Shown one piece after another: positions 16,602 to 26,160 of a stretch of DNA of 55,696 nt; the stretch's first letter is position 1; every line of letters begins with the position of its first letter. The stretch covers positions 1 through 55,696 of the forward strand of contig CABVCJ010000004.1 of the NCBI GenBank assembly GCA_902496845.1, given 5' to 3'. This stretch comes from an uncultured Collinsella sp. GTDB lineage: Bacteria; Actinomycetota; Coriobacteriia; Coriobacteriales; Coriobacteriaceae. The notes under the pieces are model-generated. The model searched no databases. It was not told the origin of the DNA and saw only the letters and a program-made list of their open reading frames with translations. The translations under genes were made by a program, and so were the position numbers.

Positions 16602-18176
16602 TTACAGCTGGTACAGCGTGGTGAACTTGTCCTGCAGGTAGCTGCAGTAGTAGCGGGCGTCAAAGTCCATGCCGCAGGCGCCCTTGATGAGCTCCGGCGC
16701 GTCTTTGGCGCGGCCCCACTGCCAAATGTGCTCGCCCAGCCAGGCGCGGACGGGCGCCAGATCACCGCTCGCGCAGGCATCGGTAAGGTCGACGCCGTCG
16801 CGGCACATGGCCGGCACAAACATGGCGTCGTAGGCGCTGCCCAGCGCATAGGTGGGGAAGTAGCCAAACGAGCCACCGCTCCAGTGCGTATCCTGCAGGC
16901 AGCCGTGCGTGTCGTCGGGAACGGGAATGCCCAGGTACTCGTTCATAAAGCGATTCCAAAGCGCGGGGATGTCCTTGGCCGTGGCCTCACCGGCAAACAG
17001 CATACGCTCGATCTCGTAGCGCACCATAACGTGCAGCGGATAGGTGAGCTCGTCCGCCTCGGTGCGGATCAACGACGGCTGCGCGATGTTCACGGCGCGG
17101 TAGAGCGTGTCCTCGTCCACGTTGCCGTAGACCTCGGGCGCGTGGCGGCGCAGCACCTCGAGCAGCGGTCCCATAAAGGCGCGGCTGCGACCCACGGTGT
17201 TCTCAAAGAAGCGGCTCTGGCTCTCGTGGATGCCCATGGAGGTGCCGCCCTCCAGGCAGGTGCGCGCATAGGCGGGGTTCACGCCCAGCTCATACATGGT
17301 GTGACCGGCCTCGTGGATGATGCTGTAGACGTTGGAGATGCAGTCGTCCTCATAGATGTGCGTCGCGATGCGCGCGTCACCCACGGCAAAGCCCTCGCTA
17401 AACGGGTGTTCGGTAAAGGCAAGCGTGGTGTCGTTCAGGTCCAGGCCGACGAGCTTCATAAGATCGAAGCTCATGGCACGCTGGGCAGCCTCGGGCACGC
17501 GGGCGTGCAAAAAGTCGGCAGCGGGCTGCTGGCCGCGCTCGCCGATGGCGTGCACGAGTGGCACGACCGTGGCCTTGACTTCGTCGCAAAACGCGTCGAA
17601 GCTCTTGGCAGAAAGGCCGCGCTCGTACTGGTCGAGCCAAACATCGTATGGGTCGCGCTTGGGGTCCATGAGCTCGGCCTGATGCTTGAGCTGGCAGACG
17701 ATCTTGTCCACATAGGGTTCAAAGCTCGCCCAGTCATTGGCTGCTTTGGCTTTGTGCCACACGGCATCGGCCTCGCAGGTAAGCCTGGTCCAGGCTTCGG
17801 CTTCTTCGGTGGGAATGGCGCTTGCCTCGCGCTGGTCGCGGCCGAGCACGCGAATTTCGTCGAGCAGCTGCGGGTCGTCGATTTTTCCGTCGGCGACCGT
17901 CTCACGCGCGAGAGAGCGCACGAGCTCAACGGACTTTTTGCTGGTCAGGAGCTTGTGATGCTCGCCGGCAAGGGTGCCCATAGCATCGGCGCGGGCCGCG
18001 GCGCCGTTGGCGGGGGCAATCGTCGCGCCATCGAACTCGGCAATTTTGAGCAGGTACTCGCGGGTCCACAGTTTGCCTTCGAGCTTGCGGAATTTTTTGA
18101 CGGCCTTATCGACCTTCATGCCGTTGGGCGTCTTGCCCGCTGCGGCCTTGGCCTTCTTATCGTGCTTATTTCCCAT
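16602..18176 (-). CDS. M32-family metallocarboxypeptidase
   Basis: A 524-residue zinc carboxypeptidase. The M32 signature HEAGH is at residues 288-292 inside SIIHEAGHTMYELG, followed by the family motif GIHESQSRFFEN and LRRHAPEVYGNVD. Family members (Thermus/Pyrococcus carboxypeptidase type) are cytoplasmic, about 500 residues long, and trim C-terminal residues from peptides. The N-terminus is lysine-rich (MGNKHDKKAKAAAGK). It is transcribed towards glmM and away from the pheST leader; the region upstream of its start is shared with the T-box promoter. Confidence 0.93.
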   Translation of the reverse strand: MGNKHDKKAKAAAGKTPNGMKVDKAVKKFRKLEGKLWTREYLLKIAEFDGATIAPANGAAARADAMGTLAGEHHKLLTSKKSVELVRSLARETVADGKIDDPQLLDEIRVLGRDQREASAIPTEEAEAWTRLTCEADAVWHKAKAANDWASFEPYVDKIVCQLKHQAELMDPKRDPYDVWLDQYERGLSAKSFDAFCDEVKATVVPLVHAIGERGQQPAADFLHARVPEAAQRAMSFDLMKLVGLDLNDTTLAFTEHPFSEGFAVGDARIATHIYEDDCISNVYSIIHEAGHTMYELGVNPAYARTCLEGGTSMGIHESQSRFFENTVGRSRAFMGPLLEVLRRHAPEVYGNVDEDTLYRAVNIAQPSLIRTEADELTYPLHVMVRYEIERMLFAGEATAKDIPALWNRFMNEYLGIPVPDDTHGCLQDTHWSGGSFGYFPTYALGSAYDAMFVPAMCRDGVDLTDACASGDLAPVRAWLGEHIWQWGRAKDAPELIKGACGMDFDARYYCSYLQDKFTTLYQL

Positions 18177-18304
18177 ACCATATCCTTGATCTCGTGAGCC
18201 GAGCGCCTCGGGTGGGCGCGCGACCAGTTTGCACAGTTACCTGCCTTGTACCCAGCGCGAACAAAACGGAACGCGGCGATATGCTCGCAGAATGTGTTAT
18301 CCTA

Positions 18305-18596
18305 TAGCCCAATGCGTTGACGGAGAGGGTTTTGCCCGCCGCGTCGCCGGCAAGAGAGGGAAGGTCATGGGCTGCAAGCCTTCCTGCGGTGGCAAGGGCC
18401 AAGCGTTCACTCCCGAGCAGCGACCTCAACGGGCACGCGGCCAGCGGCGGCGAAGCCCCAGTAGGGAAGCCGTGAGCCTCGCGACAAGGGGCAAAGAGTG
18501 GGCGCGGCGGGCCAGACATCCGCCGGGTCAAACAAGGTGGTACCGCGGAATTCAACCGTCCTTGGGCAATACACATGCCCGAGGACGGTTTTTTGT
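18305..18596 (+). promoter_or_regulatory. T-box leader (tRNA-Phe sensing) controlling pheST
   Basis: The conserved T-box AAGGTGGTACCGCGGAA lies at 18534-18550. It is followed by a strong terminator: ACCGTCCT near 18555 pairs with AGGACGGT, ending in a T-run at about 18590-18595. The bulge base after TGG is T, able to pair with the discriminator A of the tRNA-Phe at 44258-44330. Upstream GC-rich sequence can form stem I. A TTC triplet at 18406-18408 (in AGCGTTCACTC) is a candidate Phe specifier but the exact fold was not computed. When uncharged tRNA-Phe binds, the antiterminator should form and allow pheS-pheT transcription. Confidence 0.9.
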
Positions 18597-18680
18597 TACC
18601 GAACCGGGCCGCGTTTTCGCAACGTCAGACGGCGGCAGCCGCCTCGGCAAGCGGGGAGCGCGAGAGACGAAAGGGAAGAC

Positions 18681-19757
18681 ATGAGTCTGATTGATGATCT
18701 GGTCAAACTCGAGGAAGAGGCCAAGGAGCTCGTCGCAGGCGCCGATGACGCCGCAAAGCTCGAGGCCGCGCGCGTTGAGCTGCTCGGCCGCAAGGGCCGC
18801 ATCACTGGCCTGATGCGTATGATGGGCAAGCTCGCCCCCGAGGATCGTCCCATGATGGGCAAGCGTGCCAACGAGATGCGCCAACTGATCGAGGGCATGC
18901 TCGACGAGCGCACCACCGAGATGAAGGCCGCCGCCCTCAAGCACACTCTCGAGCACGAGGCTGTCGACATTACCCTGCCGGGTATCCGTCCGCAGATCGG
19001 TCACCAGCACCTGATCAAGCAGATCATCGAGGAGGCCGAGGACATCTTCTGCGGCATCGGCTACACCGTCGAGTCCGGTCCCATGGTCGATACTTCCTAC
19101 TACAACTTCACTGCGCTCAACGCCCCCATGGATCACCCGAGCCGCTCGGCCCGCGATACCTTCTACGTGGTCGACAACAACCCTGGCAGCGTCGCACACC
19201 CCGAGGCTCACGCCCATGGCGAGTCCGACGTACTGCTGCGCACCCAGACTTCGGGCGTGCAGATCCACACTATGGAGTCGCAGAAGCCGCCCATCTACAT
19301 GATCTGCCCGGGCACCGTCTACCGTCCCGACACGGCCGACGCCTGCCACCTGCCGCAGTTCAACCAGATCGAGGGCCTGGTCGTCGACGAGGGCATCACC
19401 TTTGGCGATCTTAAGGGCACGCTCGACTACTTTGTTAAGTGCATGTTTGGCGAGGACCGCAAGACGCGTTACCGCCCGCACTTCTTCCCCTTCACCGAGC
19501 CGAGCTGCGAGGTGGACGTGAGCTGCCACGTGTGCGGCGGCAAGGGCTGCAACTTCTGCAAGCACAGCGGCTGGATCGAGATCTTGGGCTGCGGCATGGT
19601 CGACCCCAACGTCCTGATCAACTGCGGCATCGACCCCGAGAAGTACACCGGCTTCGCCTTTGGCATTGGCGCCGAGCGCGTCGCGGCCCTGCGCTACGAC
19701 CTGCCCGACCTGCGCACGTTGATGACTGGTGACATGAGGTTCTTGAACCAGTTCTAG
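18681..19757 (+). CDS. pheS: Phenylalanyl-tRNA synthetase alpha subunit
   Basis: A 358-residue class II synthetase subunit that charges tRNA-Phe together with PheT. After a helical N-terminal arm comes the motif 2/3 catalytic core, seen in DTFYVVDNN, LLRTQTSGVQI, CPGTVYRPDTADACHLPQFNQ and GFAFGIGAERVAALRYDLPD. A cysteine pair (CHVCGGKGC) occurs in the catalytic domain. ATG 18681 was chosen because it follows AAGGGAAG and gives the normal length; a longer open frame runs upstream through the T-box leader but is not coding. It lies 63 bases before pheT. Confidence 0.97.
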   Translation: MSLIDDLVKLEEEAKELVAGADDAAKLEAARVELLGRKGRITGLMRMMGKLAPEDRPMMGKRANEMRQLIEGMLDERTTEMKAAALKHTLEHEAVDITLPGIRPQIGHQHLIKQIIEEAEDIFCGIGYTVESGPMVDTSYYNFTALNAPMDHPSRSARDTFYVVDNNPGSVAHPEAHAHGESDVLLRTQTSGVQIHTMESQKPPIYMICPGTVYRPDTADACHLPQFNQIEGLVVDEGITFGDLKGTLDYFVKCMFGEDRKTRYRPHFFPFTEPSCEVDVSCHVCGGKGCNFCKHSGWIEILGCGMVDPNVLINCGIDPEKYTGFAFGIGAERVAALRYDLPDLRTLMTGDMRFLNQF

Positions 19758-19820
19758 AACGCTTTCTTCTTAGTTGCAGTTTCCGGCTCAAAGCCGCATT
19801 TATGAAAGGAGACCAGTTAG

Positions 19821-22272
19821 ATGCGCGTTTCTTACGACTGGCTCAAGACCATGATCGATATTCCGGAGGATCCCAAGACCCTTTCGGACGAATATATCCG
19901 TACCGGCACCGAGGTCGAGGCGATCGACACCGTGGGTGAGTCCTTCGACCACGTGGTGACCGCCAAGGTGCTCACCAAGACCCCGCATCCCGATAGCGAC
20001 CATATGTATGTGTGCTCGGTCGACGTGGGCGACAAGAACCTCGACGCCGACGGCAACCCCGCCCCGTTGCAGATCGTCTGCGGCGCGCAGAACTTTGAGG
20101 CCGGCGACCACATCGTCACGGCCATGATCGGTGCTGTGCTTCCCGGCGACGTTAAGATCAAGAAGAGCAAGCTTCGCGGCGTCGTGTCCATGGGCATGAA
20201 CTGCTCTGCGCGCGAGCTCGGCCTGGGCGGCGATCACTCCGGCATCATGATCCTGCCCGAGGATACGCCCTGCGGCATGCCGTTTGCCGAGTACGTGGGC
20301 TCGAGCGATACCGTGCTCGACTGCGAGATCACGCCCAACCGTCCCGACTGCCTGTCCATGATTGGCATGGCCCGCGACCGGTGCCATCTTCGACCGCGAT
20401 TTCCATGTTGAGCTGCCCGCCATCAAGGCGGAGACTGGCCGCGCGACCGACGACGAGCTTTCGGTCGAGATTGCCGACGAGGGCCTGTGCGACCGCTATG
20501 TCGCCCGCATCGTGCGCAACGTGAAGGTCGGCCCCTCGCCCGACTGGATGGTCAAGCGCCTCAACGCCCTGGGCGTGCGTCCGCACAACAACATCGTCGA
20601 CATCACCAACTATGTGATGATGCTCACCGGTCAGCCGCTGCATGCCTTTGACCTGGATACCTTTGCCGAACGCGATGGCCATCGCCGCGTGGTGGTTCGC
20701 GCCGCCCAACAGGACGAGAAGTTCACGACCCTCGACGGCGAGGAGCGCGTGCTCGACGCCGGCATGGGCCTCATCACCGACGGCGAGCGTCCCGTGGCGC
20801 TGGCCGGCGTTATGGGCGGCATGGATTCCGAGATCGAGGATGACACCGTCGACGTGATGGTCGAGAGTGCCTGCTTCAACGCCGGTCGCACCTCGCACAC
20901 CAGCCGCGATCTGTCGCTGATCTCCGACGCCTCCATCCGTTTTGAGCGCCAGGTCGATGAGACCGGCTGCGTGGATGTCGCCAACGTTACCTGCGCGCTG
21001 ATCGAGGAGATCGCCGGCGGCGAGGTCGCTCCCGGCTACGTCGACGTTTTCCCCGCGCCCAAGACCATCGACAGCATCAAGCTGCGCCTGGCCCGCGTGC
21101 ACGCCATTTGCGGTGCCGACATCGAGCCCGAGTTTATCGAGCGTTCGCTCACTCGCCTGGGCTGCACCGTCGAGCGCGACGGCGAGGACTTTATGGTCAC
21201 CCCGCCGAGCTTCCGCCCCGACCTGCCGCGCGAGATCGATCTGATCGAGGAGGTCCTGCGCCTGTGGGGCATGGGCCGCGTGACGGCGACCATCCCGGCT
21301 GCCAAGAACCACATCGGCGGCCTGACCCGCGAGCAGAAGCTCACCCGCAAGGTCGGCGAGATCCTGCGCGCCTGCGGCCTCAATGAGACCACGACTTTTG
21401 GCTTTGCCGCTCCGGGCGACCTGGAGAAGATCGGCATGTCCACCGAGGGCCGCGGCTGCCCCGTGGTGCTCATGAATCCGCTGGTAGCCGAGCAGACCGA
21501 GATGCGTCGCTCGCTGCTGCCGGGCCTGCTGCAATCCGTGGCCTATAACGAGGCGCACGGTACGCCCAACGTGCACCTGTACGAGGTCGGCAGCCTGTTC
21601 CACGGTCGCGAGAACGCCAGCCTGCCCAAGGAGACCAAGTCCGTGGCGGGTGTGCTCTCGGGCCAGTGGAGCGAGCAGTCCTGGAACATGAAGTATCGCA
21701 AGCTGCGCTTCTTCTTTGGCAAGGGCATTGTCGAGGAGCTGCTCGCCCAGCTGCGCATCGAGAAGGTTCGCTTCCGTCCCGTCGAGGGCGAGGGCTACGC
21801 TTTCTTGCAGCCGGGTCGTGCGGCCGAGGTTCTGTCCGGCGGCACCGTGCTGGGCTGGGTCGGCGAGATCCACCCCGAGGCGCGCGAAGCCATGGGCATC
21901 GACGAGGTCGTCGTTGCCTTTGAGCTCGACCTGGACAAGCTGATCAAGGGCGCCCGCAACCAGGAGAACTACCGCGAGTTCTCGCAGTATCCGGCTGTTG
22001 AGCACGATCTGGCTATCGTGGTCGATAACTCCGTGACCTGCGAGGATCTTGAGCGCCGCATTACCAGCGCCGGCGGCAAGCTGCTCGAGGGCGTGCGTCT
22101 GTTCGACGTCTATCGCGATCCGGTCCGCGTGGGCGTGGGCAAAAAGTCCATGGCCTTCGCGCTTACGTATCGCTCCGACGACCACACGCTCACCAGCGAA
22201 GAGGTCGAGAAGGCACACCAGAAGATCGTCACCAAGGTGTGCAAGGGCGTAAACGGCGAGGTCCGCGGCTAG
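19821..22272 (+). pseudogene. pheT: Phenylalanyl-tRNA synthetase beta subunit, interrupted by a 2-nt frameshift
   Basis: The gene is split into two frames: 19821 to 20411 (N-terminal, ending RDRCHLRPRFPC) and the downstream frame continuing to 22272 (from TGAIFDRDFHVELPA). The join is at 20373-20380, where CGCGACCGG would read through if a second GA were present (CGCGAGACCGG). Repairing it gives about 817 residues with normal order: tRNA-binding OB domain (VVTAKVLTKTPHPDSDHMYV), B3/B4 region, B5, catalytic-like core, and C-terminal anticodon-binding domain (AFALTYRSDDHTLT). PheT is essential, so a sequencing or assembly error or a recent slip in the GA repeat is likelier than a dead gene. ATG 19821 follows AAAGGAGA. 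Confidence 0.93.
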
Positions 22273-22378
22273 GATTTGCGCTGGGTATAGGTCAGCTGTG
22301 GCTGCTGCTGAGTCCTACGTGACCGCTATGCTCGGTATGAGACACCGCTGAGCCTGCATATATGACACGCGCATTACA

Positions 22379-22413
22379 TAACGGCGTGCTGCTTTGTCGG
22401 CAGTGCGCCGTTT
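22379..22413 (+). terminator. Terminator after pheT
   Basis: AACGGCGTGCTG and CAGTGCGCCGTT form a stem with a short loop followed by TTT. The -35 element of the next operon's promoter falls within its loop, so the two signals are interleaved. Confidence 0.6.
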
Positions 22414-22422
22414 TGCTATGAT
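22394..22422 (+). promoter_or_regulatory. Sigma-A type promoter of the nickel/cobalt importer
   Basis: TTGTCG (22394-22399) and TATGAT (22417-22422) are separated by 17 bases. The predicted start of transcription is near 22429, just before the palindrome at 22433-22460. Confidence 0.6.
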
Positions 22423-22432
22423 AGCCCGCGGC

Positions 22433-22460
22433 GTGTTACGAATTTGACAATACGTAACAC
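22433..22460. promoter_or_regulatory. NikR-like operator
   Basis: GTGTTAC (22433-22439) and GTAACAC (22454-22460) form a perfect inverted repeat with exactly 14 bases between them. From memory, this half-site and spacing match a NikR-type operator described for some bacteria. It overlaps the expected transcription start of the cbiM operon, so a nickel-bound repressor could block transcription. No nikR gene is in the window. Confidence 0.6.
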
Positions 22461-22517
22461 TGGCAAGGTGATTTAAGCGGCGTTGCAATTCCGTGCGCCG
22501 ACAACCGGGAGGCGTAC

Positions 22518-23603
22518 ATGCACATTCCAGATAATTATCTGTCCCCGCAGACCGATGCCGTCATGGCGGTGGCAATGGTGCCCGTTTGGGCCCACTGCAT
22601 CAAGAAGGTGCGCGCCACGCTCGATCGCGAGCACATGGCTTTCCTGGGCATCTGCGCCGCATTTTCCTTCTTGCTCATGATGTTCAACGTGCCGTTGCCC
22701 GGCGGCACCACAGGCCACGCCGTCGGCGGCGCACTCATCGCGTTGCTGCTGGGCCCCGAGGCCGCGGCTATCGCTGTCTCGGTCGCGCTGGCGCTGCAGG
22801 CGCTGCTATTTGGCGACGGCGGCGTTCTGTCGTTTGGCGCCAACTGCTTTAACATGGCCTTTGTGCTGCCGTTTGTCGCTGCTATCGTGTTCCGTGCGCT
22901 CAACAGCCGTCTGTACGACAAGAGCTGGGGCACCTCGGTTTCTGCCATCGTGAGCGGCTGGGTCGGTCTGTGCCTGGCGGCCCTGTGCGCGGCAATCGAG
23001 TTTGGTATTCAGCCGATGCTCTTTACCAACGCTTCAGGTGCGCCGCTGTACTGCCCCTTCCCGTTGTCTGTGGCTATTCCGGCCATGTTGATCCCGCATA
23101 TGCTGGTCGCCGGTGTTGTCGAGGGCGTGGCGACGGCTGCGATCTACGGTTTCATTAAGAAGACGGCACCGAGCATTATCGTCGGACCCGAGGCCGTCGA
23201 TGGCCAGCTTGCTGCCGAGGGCGCTGCTGCCAAGAAGACCTCGCTGGTCCCCACGCTCATCTTGGTTGCCGTGCTTGTCGTGGCCACGCCGCTGGGCCTG
23301 CTGGCCACGGGTGACGCCTGGGGTGAGTGGGACGCCGAGGGCGCCGCGACCGCCGTTCAGGAGGCTGGCGACGACAGCCTGCAGGCTTCGGTCGGTCTCG
23401 ACACCCCGACCTTTGCCGACGCGCTGCCCACGGGTGATTACCTGCAGGCCTATTCCGAGGAGCAGGGTCTTGGCTTTGCCGGTCAGGCTGCCATGTATAT
23501 CCTGTCCGGCGTGATTGGCGTGGCGGTGCTCACCATCGCATTCCGTCTGATCTCGCTGACGGTCAAGGAAAGCGGTGCTCATGGCAATAGCCGAGCTGCC
23601 TAG
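22518..23603 (+). CDS. cbiM: ECF nickel/cobalt transporter substrate-binding membrane protein (CbiM/NikM with fused N domain)
   Basis: A 361-residue membrane protein. The processed N-terminus MHIPDNYLSP carries the metal-binding His of CbiM/NikM S-components. Conserved helices include GHAVGGALIALLLGPEAA and FGDGGVLSFGANCFNMAF. The C-terminal part (about residues 245-361) has a hydrophobic segment, an extracytoplasmic loop and a final helix, like CbiN/NikN, so the two are fused. It starts the cbiM-cbiQ-cbiO operon and overlaps cbiQ by 23 nt. The upstream NikR-like palindrome argues for nickel over cobalt; no cobalamin riboswitch was seen. Confidence 0.92.
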   Translation: MHIPDNYLSPQTDAVMAVAMVPVWAHCIKKVRATLDREHMAFLGICAAFSFLLMMFNVPLPGGTTGHAVGGALIALLLGPEAAAIAVSVALALQALLFGDGGVLSFGANCFNMAFVLPFVAAIVFRALNSRLYDKSWGTSVSAIVSGWVGLCLAALCAAIEFGIQPMLFTNASGAPLYCPFPLSVAIPAMLIPHMLVAGVVEGVATAAIYGFIKKTAPSIIVGPEAVDGQLAAEGAAAKKTSLVPTLILVAVLVVATPLGLLATGDAWGEWDAEGAATAVQEAGDDSLQASVGLDTPTFADALPTGDYLQAYSEEQGLGFAGQAAMYILSGVIGVAVLTIAFRLISLTVKESGAHGNSRAA

Positions 23604-24417
23604 CTGGCTTGCGACCGAGCAGCGTTACGAGCCCGCGGGGGCTCGGCATCGTGTGATGCAAAAGAATGTCCTGCACCTGGCGAGCCTGCTTGAGCGGGTT
23701 CGCCTGGGTGGAGGCGCGCACGAGGGCGGGTCGATGGTCGACCGCGCCCTTTCTTGCGTTTCGGCTCCGGTGCGCCTGGTGGGGATGTTCGTCTGCGTCC
23801 TGTGCGTGTGTCTGACGCAGAGTCCGCTGTACCTGATGCTGATGGCGGCGATCGCGTTGGTGCTGGTCGCGGTGCGCCCCGCACGCGGGCTGCGTGCGAC
23901 CTTTGTACCGGCGCTCGGCGCCACGGGGCTTGCGGTGGTTCTGGCACTGCCTGCCCTGCTGCTGGGCGCGTCTGCCACGAGCGCCATGCTCAAGATCGCG
24001 CTCAAGACCTTCATTAATGTGTCGCTGGTGCTGGGCGTTTCGTGGACGCTTACCTGGAGTCGCATGTCTGCGGCGCTTAAGATGCTGCGCCTGCCCGACG
24101 AGGTCATCTTTACCTTCGATATGGCGCTCAAGCATATCGAGGTGCTGGGACGCACGGCGCACGATCTGTGCGAATCGGTCATGCTGCGCAGCGTCGGTTC
24201 CGCGCCTGCGGGTTTTTCGCGCACCGACTCGCTGGCGGGTATCATGGGCATGACGTTTATCAAGGCGATGGAATGCAGCCGCGCGATGGACGAGGCCATG
24301 CTGTGCCGCGGCTTCGCCGGCGTGTATCCGGCGCCTGCACGGAGCGGCTTTGGCTGGCGCGATACCGTTTACGCGGCCGTTGTGACGTTGCTCGCCGTGT
24401 TGTGCGCGGTGTTGTAG
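23581..24417 (+). CDS. cbiQ: ECF transporter transmembrane (T) component
   Basis: A 278-residue CbiQ/NikQ-like protein that couples the ATPase to the substrate-binding component. It has about five hydrophobic segments and two coupling-helix motifs (near SRAMDEAMLCRGFAG and RMSAALKMLRLPDEVIF). The ATG at 23581 lies inside the end of cbiM; a GTG at 23575 would add two residues. It is translationally coupled to cbiM and followed 44 bases later by the ATPase gene. Confidence 0.9.
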   Translation: MAIAELPSWLATEQRYEPAGARHRVMQKNVLHLASLLERVRLGGGAHEGGSMVDRALSCVSAPVRLVGMFVCVLCVCLTQSPLYLMLMAAIALVLVAVRPARGLRATFVPALGATGLAVVLALPALLLGASATSAMLKIALKTFINVSLVLGVSWTLTWSRMSAALKMLRLPDEVIFTFDMALKHIEVLGRTAHDLCESVMLRSVGSAPAGFSRTDSLAGIMGMTFIKAMECSRAMDEAMLCRGFAGVYPAPARSGFGWRDTVYAAVVTLLAVLCAVL

Positions 24418-24461
24418 CGCGGACGGTCGAACCGTCGATGTGAGTAGGGAAGGGCGACGTT

Positions 24462-25232
24462 TTGGCAAACGATACAAATGGCGCGATGGGTGCGAGCAGC
24501 GCTGCCGGCACCGAGGTCACGCCGCTCATCGAGTTTCGCGACGTGGTGTTTTCCTATGCGGGTCATACGGTGGTCGACGGCGTTTCATTGCAGGTGAACC
24601 GTGGGGAGCTCGTTGCTCTGCTTGGTCCTAACGGCTGCGGCAAGACGACGATCATGCGTCTTATCAACGGCCTTGAGCTTGCGGACGCGGGTGCGTACCT
24701 GTTCGACGGGTATGCGGTCGATGCCGCATATCTCAAGGATTCCGCGACGGCCCAGCGGTTCCATCAGCGCGTGGGCTTTGTGTTCCAAAACGCCGATGCG
24801 CAGCTCTTTTGTGCCACGGTCGGCGAGGAAGTCGCGTTTGGCCCGGCTCAAATGGGGCTGCCGGCAGACGAGCTCGAGCGCCGCGTCCGCGATGCCATGG
24901 AGCTGTTCCAGGTTGCCGATCTTGCCGACGTCTCTCCCTATCAGCTCTCGGGCGGGCAAAAGAAGCGCGTTGCGCTGGCTGCGGTGGTGTCGATGAACCC
25001 GGATATCCTGGTGCTCGACGAGCCCACCAACGGACTTGACGAGGACTCGTGCGACATCGTGGTCAACTTTCTACTGGCCTATGTTGCTGCCGGCAAGACG
25101 GTCTTGATGAGCACACACCATCAGGATTTGGTGCGGCGCCTGGGTGCCCGCGCCATCTATATCGATCGATATCACCATGTGGTTGAGGCGCCGGTGTCGT
25201 CGTATGGAACCGAGAGCGGCGCTGCGGAATAG
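24462..25232 (+). CDS. cbiO: ECF transporter ATP-binding protein
   Basis: A 256-residue ABC ATPase. Walker A is GPNGCGKTT, the Q-loop is in GFVFQNADAQLF, the ABC signature is LSGGQKKRVALA, Walker B is ILVLDEPTNGLD and the H-loop is STHHQDL. It resembles CbiO/NikO, the energy source of the importer encoded by the two genes before it. The start is a TTG at 24462 behind AGGGAAGGG; no ATG or GTG of similar quality is available. A short N-terminal extension (about 20 residues) precedes the first strand. Confidence 0.93.
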   Translation: MANDTNGAMGASSAAGTEVTPLIEFRDVVFSYAGHTVVDGVSLQVNRGELVALLGPNGCGKTTIMRLINGLELADAGAYLFDGYAVDAAYLKDSATAQRFHQRVGFVFQNADAQLFCATVGEEVAFGPAQMGLPADELERRVRDAMELFQVADLADVSPYQLSGGQKKRVALAAVVSMNPDILVLDEPTNGLDEDSCDIVVNFLLAYVAAGKTVLMSTHHQDLVRRLGARAIYIDRYHHVVEAPVSSYGTESGAAE

Positions 25233-25311
25233 TTGCTGCGTAGAGCGTGCGTAGCCGCCCGCGCGGCTTTGCCGTGATGGTATAGTTATCCAGGTTTTTA
25301 TGGGGGTGGCT

Positions 25312-26160
25312 ATGCCAAGCTGGAACATTCATATCGCTCAGACGGAGCGTTTGCTGGAGCGCACCGGTGCGCTTGCCAATAGCGTGCGCGACCGCAATGC
25401 CTTTTTGTTTGGCTGCGTGGTTCCGGATATCTTCGTGGGCTATATGGTCCCTGGCATCGCCGATCCCATCCCGTACCGCATTACGCACTTTGCAAAGCCC
25501 GAGCCTATCCCCAAGCCTCGTGAGCATGAGTTCTGGGATACCTATGTGGCACCGTTGCTCAAAGAGGCGCCTGTTGGTACGCCGGCTGCCGCGACCTCGA
25601 TTGTCGAGGAGCGTGAGCGACTCAATCGTGTACATTATCCCCAACGTTACAAGGACGCCGAGCCGGTTGCCGGTCCCGGTGCTAGTGAGCTTTCGCTCGC
25701 GCCCGATGACGTGGCGCAGTCGCTGCTCGATCTGACGCTGGGCGTTTGGTCTCACCTCGTGGCCGATACCGTGTGGAACACCCGCGTGAACCAGTACCTG
25801 GAGGCGCACGGCGGCAAGCCGTGCGAGGAATTCCGCATTAAAAAGCAAGGCGACTTTGACTGGTTTGGCAAGACGCTCGGCATTGTTTCGATTCCGCGCG
25901 CGACCGATCGCCTCTATACTGCGGCGACGCGTTTTGGTCAGTATCCCATCCATAAGGAGTATGTGCTCAAGACCATCGGCGTTATGCACGAGATTGTACG
26001 CGAAAACCCCGGCGAGCCCGATCATCCGCCGTATCGCTTGCTAACCGAGGAGTTTTTCGATGCAACGTTTACCGAGGTTGTCGAGCTAACCGAGGCGGGA
26101 TTTGCCGCCCGTGTCGAATCGCCCGATGTGTCTGCGCTGCCCCTGATTGCTAGCTGCTAG
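25312..26160 (+). CDS. Zinc-dependent phospholipase C-like protein
   Basis: A 282-residue protein. The N-terminus MPSWNIHIAQTERLL, then FLFGCVVPDIFVGY, then ITHFAKPEP, and the later GVWSHLVADTVWN match the metal-ligand pattern (N-terminal Trp, several His and Asp) of the zinc-dependent phospholipase C/S1-P1-like fold. Proteins of this type in Gram-positives are often cytosolic and uncharacterised. No signal peptide is visible. ATG 25312 was chosen over 25300 because GGGGTGG lies immediately before it. Its TAG stop shares CTAG with the stop of the convergent gene at 26157. Confidence 0.75.
   Translation: MPSWNIHIAQTERLLERTGALANSVRDRNAFLFGCVVPDIFVGYMVPGIADPIPYRITHFAKPEPIPKPREHEFWDTYVAPLLKEAPVGTPAAATSIVEERERLNRVHYPQRYKDAEPVAGPGASELSLAPDDVAQSLLDLTLGVWSHLVADTVWNTRVNQYLEAHGGKPCEEFRIKKQGDFDWFGKTLGIVSIPRATDRLYTAATRFGQYPIHKEYVLKTIGVMHEIVRENPGEPDHPPYRLLTEEFFDATFTEVVELTEAGFAARVESPDVSALPLIASC

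Noticed and set aside
16524..18197. Long plus-strand frame opposite the M32 peptidase gene
   Set aside because: The minus strand has the HEAGH motif and a normal M32 length; the plus frame starts within a terminator region.
18229..18684. Open frame through the pheS leader
   Set aside because: This region is a T-box leader with conserved antiterminator and terminator; coding would be incidental.
22273..22517. Cobalamin riboswitch before cbiM
   Set aside because: No B12-box-like sequence was seen; the region instead has a promoter and a NikR-like palindrome.
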